The translations under genes were made by a program, and so were the position numbers. Source: JAZKHT01 sp040385245 (GTDB taxonomy: Bacteria; Pseudomonadota; Alphaproteobacteria; Rhodobacterales; Rhodobacteraceae). From it: DNA of 64,000 nucleotides. Where the stretch lies: positions 290,820-354,819 of the forward strand of contig JAZKHT010000003.1 in assembly GCA_040385245.1 (NCBI GenBank), written 5' to 3'. Below the pieces are notes generated by a model. It had not been told where the DNA came from, ran no database searches, and saw only the letters and a program-made list of their open reading frames with translations. Shown here piece after piece: positions 51,775 to 59,772 of the stretch (position 1 is the stretch's first letter; each line of letters begins with the position of its first letter).

Positions 51775-54015
51775 TTGGCCGTCCGGACTTTCCTCCACCT
51801 ATGGCATGATACGAGTTCGGCGCTCAGTTTGAGCAGGTTCGGCTTCCGCTCGGCGAACCCAGTAGAAAGCACGAACGCTGATGTCTCCCCCAAAATTCGT
51901 GCCGGCGAACCGCCACCAGCGACATGCGATGAACACGGTGTCGATTGCGCTGATGGTCGCGTTTTTTTTGGTGCGATGCTGGGCGTGGTTTTTGGGGTTT
52001 GGCTGGGCGACGTGAGCGGCCCTGAAGCCTGGGTTATTGGGCTTGTGGCTTTGGTGACCGGTGGTCTGCTTGTTCTTCTGACGTTGAAACCGAAGATGGC
52101 GACAGGCGCAATTCCAGGCCTGCTGAGCGTCTATTTCGTTCTCCACCTGAACATCGGAGCGATCATCGCCTACAGGGCGTCGGGGGATGTTCTGCTCATC
52201 GTGCCCTACATCACCTGGTTCTTCCCGTTGGTGCTGTTTCACCAGTTCGCCAATTTCGCCTTTTACAAGCGGCTGATCAGTATCGTGGTAAACTTTGGCC
52301 CTCTGCCGATTGCTGCTTATATCCTGACGCAGCAGTCGGACGCCTTGGCCATCGGGGATGTGGACGCCATAGTGACCTTCGTGGTCAGCTATCTTGCGTT
52401 TGTCATCTTCGCGAGCTTCTACACCCGGCACCGTGACGCAGAAGTGCTGCAGTCAGCGAGGACCGAGGAGGCAGCACGCAGCGCCGAGATGATGCGGGTG
52501 AACGACGAGCGGTTCAGACTACTCGGAATGGCGACCAAAGATCTCATCTGGGACGCCGATCTTAAGTCAGGGACGATCTGGTGGAACGACCTGTTGCTCG
52601 ATCTCTACGGCTATGACCCAAAGGCCCTCGAAACGAAAATCAATGCATGGGAGACTTGGGTTCATCCGGACGACCGTGACCGGGTGGTCGAAAGCCTTCG
52701 CTCGGTGGTGGACAGTGGCGGCAGCCACTGGACTAGCGAGTATCGTTTCGTCTGCGCAGATGGCCGTACGGTGGATGTGGTCGCCCGAGGTCTGATCTTG
52801 CGCGACATTGCAGGTCAGCCGGCCCGTATCTTGGGTAGCACAACTGATGTCACCGATTTGCGTGCGCTTGAAAGAAAACTTCGCCAATCGCAAAAGATGG
52901 AAGCAGTGGGCCAGCTGACAGGCGGTGTTGCTCATGACTTCAACAATCTTCTGACGATCATCGTAGGCAGCGCAGAGGAACTTTCCGAAATCCATGCTGA
53001 CGATCCCAGAGCGCAACGGTTGGCCGAAACCACACTGCAAGCAGCAGAACGCGGGTCGACGCTGACCAGCAGACTGTTGTCTTTTGCTCGGCGTCAGGCG
53101 CTTGCTCCCAAGCATCTGGATCCGGGCCGGGTGTTGACCGGGATCGAAGATTTGATCCGGCGGACCATAACCGAGGACATTGCCATCGAGGTCTGGACTG
53201 CGCCAGATATCTGGCCGATCGAGGCCGACCCTGGTCAGCTTGAGAACGCAATCCTGAACCTTGTGATCAACGCCCGGGACGCCATGCCCAAGGGTGGACG
53301 TCTGAGGATAGAGGCATCGAACGTGACGCTGAAAAACGTCGACACCGGCCGGGATGAGGGGCTGAAGTCGGGTCGATATGTTGTGATAATCGTGAGCGAT
53401 ACTGGCGATGGAATGCCGCCCGAGGTTGTGGAGCGCGCGTTTGAGCCCTTCTTCACGACGAAAGAGATGGGCAAAGGCTCCGGGCTTGGGCTTTCGATGG
53501 TCTGGGGATTTGTCGAGCAGTCAAACGGTCACGCCCAAATAGAATCCGAACTGTGCAAGGGCACGTCCGTGAAACTTCATTTTCCTGCCGCCATTAAAGA
53601 GCGGACGGACATCGCGCCTGTGCCAGCCACGGCAGGTCTGGTGGGGGGAACTGAGCATATCCTGGTCGTCGAAGATAACGACATGGTCCGCAAGCACGTC
53701 GTCACTCAACTTGGCACCTTGGGCTACCGCATCGTGGAAGCAGAGTCTGCAGCGAAGGCACTTGAGAAATTGGAACGAGGCGAAAACTTCGACCTTCTGT
53801 TCACAGACGTGGTGATGCCAGGGGGCATGAACGGGCGCGACCTGGCCGGTGCGGCCCTGCGCCACCAGCCCGCCCTCAAGGTCCTCTATACCTCACTTTA
53901 CACCGAGGACGCGATCATTCATCAGGGTCGTTTAGACCCCGGCGTAGCGCTCTTGAGCAAGCCCTACCGTCGTGCTGACCTCGCCGCGATGATACGAAAA
54001 GTACTGGATGAATGA
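51775..54015 (+). CDS. Membrane-bound PAS hybrid histidine kinase (start uncertain)
   Basis: The conserved protein has several membrane helices (about residues 66-215), a PAS domain (about 240-360), HisKA with GGVAHDFNNLL, HATPase with NARDAMPKGG and GKGSGLGLSMVWGF, and a receiver with LLFTDVVMPGGMNG. It is a sensor kinase and receiver in one chain. The first 60 residues from TTG 51775 do not look like protein. A better opening, MNTVSIALMVAFF from ATG 51929, is out of frame by one base at a run of eight T (51962-51969). Either a single-base loss or slippage occurs there. The start is therefore open. Confidence 0.82.
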   Translation: MAVRTFLHLWHDTSSALSLSRFGFRSANPVESTNADVSPKIRAGEPPPATCDEHGVDCADGRVFFGAMLGVVFGVWLGDVSGPEAWVIGLVALVTGGLLVLLTLKPKMATGAIPGLLSVYFVLHLNIGAIIAYRASGDVLLIVPYITWFFPLVLFHQFANFAFYKRLISIVVNFGPLPIAAYILTQQSDALAIGDVDAIVTFVVSYLAFVIFASFYTRHRDAEVLQSARTEEAARSAEMMRVNDERFRLLGMATKDLIWDADLKSGTIWWNDLLLDLYGYDPKALETKINAWETWVHPDDRDRVVESLRSVVDSGGSHWTSEYRFVCADGRTVDVVARGLILRDIAGQPARILGSTTDVTDLRALERKLRQSQKMEAVGQLTGGVAHDFNNLLTIIVGSAEELSEIHADDPRAQRLAETTLQAAERGSTLTSRLLSFARRQALAPKHLDPGRVLTGIEDLIRRTITEDIAIEVWTAPDIWPIEADPGQLENAILNLVINARDAMPKGGRLRIEASNVTLKNVDTGRDEGLKSGRYVVIIVSDTGDGMPPEVVERAFEPFFTTKEMGKGSGLGLSMVWGFVEQSNGHAQIESELCKGTSVKLHFPAAIKERTDIAPVPATAGLVGGTEHILVVEDNDMVRKHVVTQLGTLGYRIVEAESAAKALEKLERGENFDLLFTDVVMPGGMNGRDLAGAALRHQPALKVLYTSLYTEDAIIHQGRLDPGVALLSKPYRRADLAAMIRKVLDE

Positions 54016-54173
54016 GGGTTTCTCGCTGTTAGAGCCTGCCAGTGAATTGCCCTTATATGCACTTCAAGGCCTTGGGTCGGTGCACTGCCGCTGGATTAAC
54101 TGCGTATGTTCCGGGATTTGGCCGAAGGGCGGGACGCACAACAATGGCATCGGTCCGTGCTGGCGGGGCTTCA

Positions 54174-55655
54174 CTATGACTTGCGAAGCCATTTGGGTAA
54201 CAAATTGACCGGGTGAAAAGCCCGCCACCGATGCGATGGTCGTTCCGGGTCAAGCAGATTGTTTTCTGCAAGCAGGGCGTCTTCCACCGGGTTCAAATCC
54301 GGCGGATGAAAAAGAACCAAGGATCGGTTGTCAGAACAAAGCGCATCGATCGAAGTAATAAGGGACCCAGCGGAGGCATTTACCGCCGTTTCCACGTCAG
54401 ATGTCCCGACGCCTAGATGCTCGGCCAGCAGATCATTTCTCAGCGCGGTGATCCGTGCGCTCAGGTCGGTATGGGCGGCGTTGTCTGGATCCGCCTCGAC
54501 CGACAGATCACATTCGGTGTCGAAGCCAAGCGAACGGTTGTTGAGGTTGGATGAACCCACGCGCAAAAGACGGTCGTCCACCACAAGCACCTTGGCATGG
54601 ACGTAGATAGGCTTTCTGCCCTGCGTGACCGGCGTGTAAATTCGGAAACGCTGGTGCAGGTCCGCGTCCTGAATGACCTTCAACATGCGCGCGCGGGACG
54701 AGCCCATGACCTCTTCCTCCAGCCAGCCACCTGCGCTTTCCGGGTTGATGATGACGATCTCTGGTCCGTCCGGTTCCCGCAGTCGATCCGCCATAGCTTG
54801 GGCGATCTTTCGTGACGCAAAATACTGGCTTTCAAAATAGATCGTCCGCTTTGCCGCCCCGATGGCTGCAAGATAAAGTTTCTCTATCTCATGGACGGCA
54901 GCACGGTCGCCGTATTCCGGCACCGTGCGCGATATGGCAACATCAACATTCGTCAGGGTTGGGTTTAGACTCTCTGGCCATATGGGCGAGAGAGCAGACG
55001 GCGGGTCAAGATCATCCCCGGTTGCGTGTTTCCATCTTTCCCGCGCCAGATCACCCAAGGCGCGGGCCGCATTTCCGTCTACCGCTGTCGTGACGTCGTG
55101 CCACGGATCATAGGACCGCTTGGTTGTGGGGCGAACGCGGTTTGGATCGTTGTCGCGGTGATCGCGCGTGTCCCATCGGTCGGCTGTGATGTCGATGCCG
55201 CCGCAAAAGGCCAGCGTATCGTCGATGACCACGACCTTTTGGTGATGTGCTGCCCCGGAAGGATGGGCGTGATCCAGCTTGAAATGGACGCGGTTACTGG
55301 TCATCCAGTCAAAGATCTTCAGCGGCGTCGATCCGCGGCCCAACGTCTGCAACATCCCCAGATCCCATTTCAGGATATAGATATGCAGGTCGGGATTTCG
55401 CTTCACAGCCCAGTCGAGAAACTTGCCAAGCGGGCTTGGGACGTCGGATGAAGTGTCGTCGGGATCAAGAAGGACCCGCGTATCGAAATCCCACCCGATC
55501 AGGATGACCGAGCGACGCGCCTGCCTGATCGCAGTCCTAATCGTACGAAAGTAATCTGCGGCATCCACGATCACCGCCAGGCGGTCGGCTCGTTCGATCC
55601 GCCAGCATGTGTCACCCGGACGCAGGATAGGAGTTGCTGCTGTTTCGTGCGTCAT
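54174..55655 (-). CDS. Phospholipase D/cardiolipin synthase-type protein
   Basis: The 493-residue protein has two HKD motifs, HHQKVVVIDD (about residue 140) and HAKVLVVDD (about 350), with GSSNLNNRS after the second, so both halves of the PLD active site are present. PLD-type enzymes make or cleave phosphatidyl esters; with two HKD motifs and no membrane helix a phospholipase or transphosphatidylase is likely. ATG 55655 has GAGG six bases upstream. Neighbours are IS remnants and a DUF421 gene, so it belongs to the accessory block. Confidence 0.87.
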   Translation of the reverse strand: MTHETAATPILRPGDTCWRIERADRLAVIVDAADYFRTIRTAIRQARRSVILIGWDFDTRVLLDPDDTSSDVPSPLGKFLDWAVKRNPDLHIYILKWDLGMLQTLGRGSTPLKIFDWMTSNRVHFKLDHAHPSGAAHHQKVVVIDDTLAFCGGIDITADRWDTRDHRDNDPNRVRPTTKRSYDPWHDVTTAVDGNAARALGDLARERWKHATGDDLDPPSALSPIWPESLNPTLTNVDVAISRTVPEYGDRAAVHEIEKLYLAAIGAAKRTIYFESQYFASRKIAQAMADRLREPDGPEIVIINPESAGGWLEEEVMGSSRARMLKVIQDADLHQRFRIYTPVTQGRKPIYVHAKVLVVDDRLLRVGSSNLNNRSLGFDTECDLSVEADPDNAAHTDLSARITALRNDLLAEHLGVGTSDVETAVNASAGSLITSIDALCSDNRSLVLFHPPDLNPVEDALLAENNLLDPERPSHRWRAFHPVNLLPKWLRKS

Positions 55656-55711
55656 GGTCACCTCATGTAGTATCTGGGGGTTGCCGAAAAAAAACCTGCT
55701 TGAGGCAGGCT

Positions 55712-55910
55712 ATGGAGCACCACTACCCTTGCACCATGACCAATTGCTCCCCCTTTCGGCACTTCAAGACCTGCCCCGAGATCATCGGCTTGGCCCAGAC
55801 CCGCAAGATCTACAAGCACGCCTCGCGGTCGTTCGCTCTGAAAGGGCGCGGCCTCATGAGGGCCTGTTACTTGGAAGGGGGAAAATCCGGATCGCACGAC
55901 CCCCGCCCTT
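55712..55910 (+). pseudogene. Possible IS6-family transposase remnant
   Basis: The plus strand reads MTNCSPFRHFKTCPEIIGLA, close to the SPFRYFKTSPEIIRLAV opening of some IS6-type transposases, then diverges. No DDE motifs or ends are seen. The call rests on about 17 residues. Confidence 0.35.
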
Positions 55911-55928
55911 AAACTCACACCCTTAAGC

Positions 55929-56633
55929 TCATTTTTCTTCTTCGGAGGTTGGTGACTGGGCCGCCAACTCTGCATTTGTGACCTCGGTTTTCCCACACTC
56001 AAGACAGTTAATGACTGACAAGGGGCGCACCAACCCGCAGTAGATACAGCATGCAACAAACCCATTCTGCGGCTTGGGAAGCTGCCTTAGTTCCAGGGGT
56101 GGTACGATGGAAAGGCCTTTGCGGGGGCGGCTGTAGGGAAACACAGACACAGTTCCCGACGGCTCCATGTAGGCATATTCCACCTGCCCAAGGTTTCGGA
56201 CCCCTGCAAGCCGGAGCATCTCCATCACTTCGGTCGGTCCGACGCTCTGTGCAGTAAGGCCCGCCAGGCAAAGATGGCCATCGCGCAAGATTTCTGTCGG
56301 TTTTCCATCAATCAGCCGCTTGGCCTCTGACCAGTTCCGAAACGCCACGTCCACAGTCTTGTCTGCCAGCACCACAAGGAGAATGACAAGCATTGCATGG
56401 AGCAGCGGAACGTCGGGCTGGAACATCGAGTCACCGACTGCCGACCCCAGCGCAATGACCAGCAGGAACTCGACCACCGACATCTGCGAGATGCTGCGTC
56501 CGCCAACCCAACGCAAGAGGAGGACCGTCCAGATCCAGATGATGACCACCCGAACCACAATTTCGACGTAAATCAAGGCTGGTGCAGTACCCCAGATCAT
56601 GCGGTCGGGGTCGAAGGGAACGATCTGATCCAT
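55929..56633 (-). CDS. DUF421 (YetF-type) membrane protein with C-terminal zinc ribbon
   Basis: The 234-residue protein has three membrane helices in the first 100 residues (VVRVVIIWIWTVLLLRWVGG, VEFLLVIALGSAVGDSMF, AMLVILLVVLADKTVDVAF) and the DUF421 cytoplasmic domain with KPTEILRDGHL and EVMEMLRLAGV. The C-terminus adds CCIYCG and CLECGK, a pair of CxxC motifs suggesting a zinc ribbon not usual for the family. ATG 56633 is chosen over the far upstream ATG at 56693. Confidence 0.83.
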   Translation of the reverse strand: MDQIVPFDPDRMIWGTAPALIYVEIVVRVVIIWIWTVLLLRWVGGRSISQMSVVEFLLVIALGSAVGDSMFQPDVPLLHAMLVILLVVLADKTVDVAFRNWSEAKRLIDGKPTEILRDGHLCLAGLTAQSVGPTEVMEMLRLAGVRNLGQVEYAYMEPSGTVSVFPYSRPRKGLSIVPPLELRQLPKPQNGFVACCIYCGLVRPLSVINCLECGKTEVTNAELAAQSPTSEEEK

Positions 56634-56853
56634 TACGGTCTCTGGTGACTGCGTCCCGAACGCTCGACAAAGCGCTAGAGTTCCGCTCGGCATGAGATGG
56701 CCTGGGCGCCGAGCCTAGCCTGCCGGAATGAACAGCCCCCTTTTTTACGATTAATATTGACACCATCTATCGCTCGCTGGACCGTAGTTATTAAAATCAA
56801 TGGCTTAAATGGATATGGGGTGGATACCGCTCTCACCCTGACGGCATCGCGAT

Positions 56854-57207
56854 GTGCCCGGCGAGATCAGCAACTACACGGGTGCTGCGGCCCTGCTGGA
56901 CGGCCTGCCAAAGGCGGAATGTCTAATGGCCGACCGGGGCTATGATGCCGACTGGTTCAGAGATGCGTTGAAAGACAAGGGAATAAAGCCTTGCATCCCC
57001 GGTCGAAAATCGCGCGGCAAGCCCATCAAGCACGACAAGCGACGCTACAAACGACGCAACAGGATCAAGATCATGTTCGGCCGGTTGAAGGACTGGCGAA
57101 GCGTCGCAACCCGCTACGACAGATGCCCGAAGGTCTTCCTCTCCGCCGTCGCTCTCGCCGCAACCGTCATGTTCTGGCTATGAACGGACAACGAGTCCTG
57201 ACCCTAG
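56854..57207 (+). pseudogene. IS5-family transposase remnant with right end
   Basis: The frame 56854-57183 encodes the C-terminal part of an IS5-type DDE transposase (LMADRGYDADWFRDALKD, KRRYKRRNRIKIMFGRLKDW, RYDRCPKVFLSAVALAA). The N-terminal half with the first catalytic residues is missing. After the stop, GAGTCCTGACCCTAG (about 57193-57207) looks like the terminal repeat. Confidence 0.8.
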
Positions 57208-57327
57208 CCACGCTCCCAAGTAGTTTGGAAGTTCAGACTACCATCTGCAATGCCTATGGGAAGCCGATCGTTCTTTGCGCAATATTCGTCGATCCCGACA
57301 AATACTGTGTGTCCGTGGTCCCGAAAA

Positions 57328-57351
57328 TGCCCCCGCAAAAGGGCGGGGGCA
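57328..57351 (-). terminator. Rho-independent terminator of the KGG-protein gene
   Basis: TGCCCCCGC and GCGGGGGCA form a perfect 9-bp stem with a six-base loop, followed on the minus strand by TTTTC. It lies 15 bases past the stop. Confidence 0.8.
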
Positions 57352-57366
57352 TAATCTTAAGATGCT

Positions 57367-57672
57367 TTAGCGCTTATCGCCGCTGGAAGACCCACTTCCG
57401 CCGCGACCTTGATCGGACCCGCGTCCACGGCTGTCGCCTTCGTGCGATGCTTCACCGCCCTTGCGACCAGCTTCCGCGGCACGCTCCGGGTCATTCTTGA
57501 AGTTACCCGGATTGTTCTCGGCACTGCTTGACCGATCGTCAGACTTTCCGCCTGATTTGTTGTCCGATCCGCCGCTGGATCGAGTGTCGGAGCCACCGCC
57601 CTGCGACTGGTTGCGGGCTGCGCCTGACGAGCTGCCGCTGCGCTTGTCATCTTCCTCGCGATTGTTGGCCAT
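57367..57672 (-). CDS. KGG-repeat stress protein
   Basis: The 101-residue, very hydrophilic protein has Ser/Gly/Gln-rich disorder (residues 1-55) and the stress motif NPGNFKNDPERAAEAGRKGG (about 55-75), as in GsiB/con-10 proteins induced by desiccation, heat or general stress. ATG 57672 has GGAG ten bases upstream. Long frames overlapping it upstream are not coding. General-stress (EcfG-type) control is common for this family; no clear promoter motif is visible to me. Confidence 0.85.
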   Translation of the reverse strand: MANNREEDDKRSGSSSGAARNQSQGGGSDTRSSGGSDNKSGGKSDDRSSSAENNPGNFKNDPERAAEAGRKGGEASHEGDSRGRGSDQGRGGSGSSSGDKR

Positions 57673-57853
57673 CTTTCCGTCTCCCATGGAATGTTTCCAG
57701 TACTGACCCAATCGCTGATAACGACCCCCGTTCCCGTCGATCTGCGCGTAGACTGTTCTATGGCAACGGCTGGAAGTTGCCGACGCGCAACGAGCAGTTG
57801 CAGACTCATCGTTTGGTTGGAATTCTGAAACAATCGAAACGGAGAGCACTGCC

Positions 57854-58078
57854 ATGTATTCCGTCCTGATGAAGCCAGCAGATGATGCACAGATTGTGCG
57901 GTTCAGGAATATGACCGCCCTGGACGCCTGTCTTCTGCCAAACTGTCAAAAAGCGCGCTTTGTGATCGTAGGAAATCACCCAATGCGCCACAGGGTTGTC
58001 ACGCGCGGAGAGCTCGTGATCCATCTGCTAATGACGCCGGACGACGATAGCGGGATTCCGACCGCTAAGCCGACGTGA
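57854..58078 (+). CDS. Small hypothetical protein
   Basis: A 74-residue frame beginning MYSVLMKPADDAQIVRFRNM has GGAG ten bases upstream of its ATG. No domain is recognised; the sequence is compatible with a small soluble protein. It is divergent from the KGG gene, so they may share a stress-responsive promoter region of about 180 bp. Confidence 0.35.
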   Translation: MYSVLMKPADDAQIVRFRNMTALDACLLPNCQKARFVIVGNHPMRHRVVTRGELVIHLLMTPDDDSGIPTAKPT

Positions 58079-58787
58079 TGAACCTTGGAGTGTTCCGGTG
58101 AGATGGCAGTGCACGACACCTCTGGAGTGCGAGGCACGACGGTGCCCAGGGGCCCCGCTGACCTGAAGTTGCCGGGACTGTGGCCTGCTGCGGATCCCGA
58201 CCTCATCAGTCTTGATAACGGGGTGGAAGAATTCCCCCAGCAAGAGGCTTTCGAGAACCAAAAGACGTGCTATGAGAATTCCTGCCCCATCCAGGGCCAG
58301 GTGACGCGTAGACGAGCGTTCGTCGAGGTCAGTCGGACTTTCCATTAGAAAACGCCGGCGTCTTTGAGCCCCCCAGAAAGCTCATTGACCCTGCGTCTCA
58401 ATCCGCCCGCTTGGTCCAGATCCGACCATCGGGGCAGATTTGAACAGCATACTAAAAGAAGACCCCGGATATGCCATCGGCTACCGGGGCCAGTCGGGGC
58501 GTCCAGAGGGGAGACCGCTGAATGCCCGTAAGTAAGTCTGTGCCGCCGATTTTTGATCGTCTGGTCGAAAAATGACAGAAAGGCGTTTTTTAGCGACATC
58601 TTTAGTCAACGGGCCGTCATTCATCCTGCCCACCTTTGGGCCCCTTGTCTCCCGCGGGCACAGTCAGAGGAAGCTGACGTGAGCCGAGCAGGTACTCAAA
58701 CCAAGCTTTCGATCTGGTTTGACAAGCGCCGGGTCCACCGGAACAGGATCGCCGCGCGTCGGTTGAGGGGGCTGACGGGAGGACCTG
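58079..58787. other. 709-bp interval without a recognised gene
   Basis: Short frames occur on both strands but none has a family pattern with a ribosome site. CCCCGG (58463-58468) and CCGGGG (58484-58489) form a stem followed by TCTTCTTTT on the minus strand, so a terminator-like element is present, perhaps of a lost gene. GGGAGGACCTG at the end is the ribosome site of the next gene. Confidence 0.45.
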
Positions 58788-59705
58788 ATGCAAGACCACA
58801 CTTTCGACTGCGTCATCATCGGCGGAGGACCGGCGGGAATGACGGCTGCCATCTATCTTGCGCGGTTTCGGCGGCGGGTGGTGGTGATCGATGCCTGCCA
58901 AAGCCGCGCTGCCTTGATCCCCCGCTCTCACAACCACCCCGGATATCCCGACGGGATCAACGGCGCGTCGCTGTTGCAACGGATGGAAGACCAGGCCCGC
59001 AATTTTGGCGTGACTTTCCACGCGGGCAAGGTTGACGGCATATCAAAGGACGCCTCCGGAAGTTTCCGCGTCAACGGACACAGGCCGATGCTTACACGGA
59101 CGGTGCTGTTGGCCACCGGGGTTCAGGATCGCCTTCCGCCCTTTGAAAACGCGCTGGACCATGTCCGCGAAGGAACGATCCGCCAGTGCCCCGTCTGTGA
59201 CGCCTACGAGTTGATCGATCAACCGGTCGGGGTCATCGGCCATGACGCGAATGCGGCGGGCGAGGCGTTGTTTCTGCGTCACTACACGCCCGATCTGCGG
59301 CTGATGACATTCGGCGTCCCGCCCGATCTGTCGCCTGCTGTCCGCCGTCAACTGGATCAGGCTGGAATTGCGGTGCTTGACCAGCCGATGACAGATTTCC
59401 GTATCGCGGATGGCCGGGTCACGGTGTGGTTGTCTTCTGGCGGCCCTTATGCGTTTGCCGCCGTCTATTCTGCGCTTGGAACGGTGCCGCGAAGTCAGCT
59501 TGCCAAGGATCTGGGCATAGGGCTGGCACCGGACGGGCGCATCAGAACCGATGCCCATCAGCGCACATCCTCCCCCGGCATCTATGCCGCGGGGGATGTC
59601 GTCACTGGTCTGAACCAGATTGCGGTTGCGATGGCGCAAGGCGAAATCGCCGCAACGGACATCCATAACACCCTGCGACGCACGGAAAACCGCACCGTGC
59701 TGTAA
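58788..59705 (+). CDS. Thioredoxin reductase-like FAD protein
   Basis: The 305-residue protein has FDCVIIGGGPAGMTAAIYLARF (FAD motif, residue 6 on), TVLLATGVQDRLPP, the redox pair in RQCPVCDAYE (about residues 133-139) and the second FAD motif SSPGIYAAGDVVTGLNQIAVAM. The NADPH-binding strand (PVGVIGHDANAAGEA) lacks the usual GxGxxA glycine order, so pyridine nucleotide use is uncertain. It may reduce a small disulfide. It converges on katE with a shared terminator. Confidence 0.85.
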   Translation: MQDHTFDCVIIGGGPAGMTAAIYLARFRRRVVVIDACQSRAALIPRSHNHPGYPDGINGASLLQRMEDQARNFGVTFHAGKVDGISKDASGSFRVNGHRPMLTRTVLLATGVQDRLPPFENALDHVREGTIRQCPVCDAYELIDQPVGVIGHDANAAGEALFLRHYTPDLRLMTFGVPPDLSPAVRRQLDQAGIAVLDQPMTDFRIADGRVTVWLSSGGPYAFAAVYSALGTVPRSQLAKDLGIGLAPDGRIRTDAHQRTSSPGIYAAGDVVTGLNQIAVAMAQGEIAATDIHNTLRRTENRTVL

Positions 59706-59733
59706 CCCCGCCGATTGTTGGACCGGACCAAGA

Positions 59734-59760
59734 GCAATGGGGGACCTCGTCCCCCATTGC
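59734..59760. terminator. Bidirectional hairpin between trxB-like gene and katE
   Basis: GCAATGGGGGAC-ctc-GTCCCCCATTGC is a perfect 12-bp stem midway between two convergent genes. Confidence 0.75.
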
Positions 59761-59772
59761 GCAGCGGTGCTG

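Noticed and set aside
57357..57890. 177-residue frame overlapping the KGG gene
   Set aside because: It is another frame of the same strand; the KGG motif and ribosome site are in the 101-residue frame.
58085..58599. Two short frames, one on each strand, in the 709-bp gap
   Set aside because: No recognised motif and no convincing start; kept as non-coding interval.
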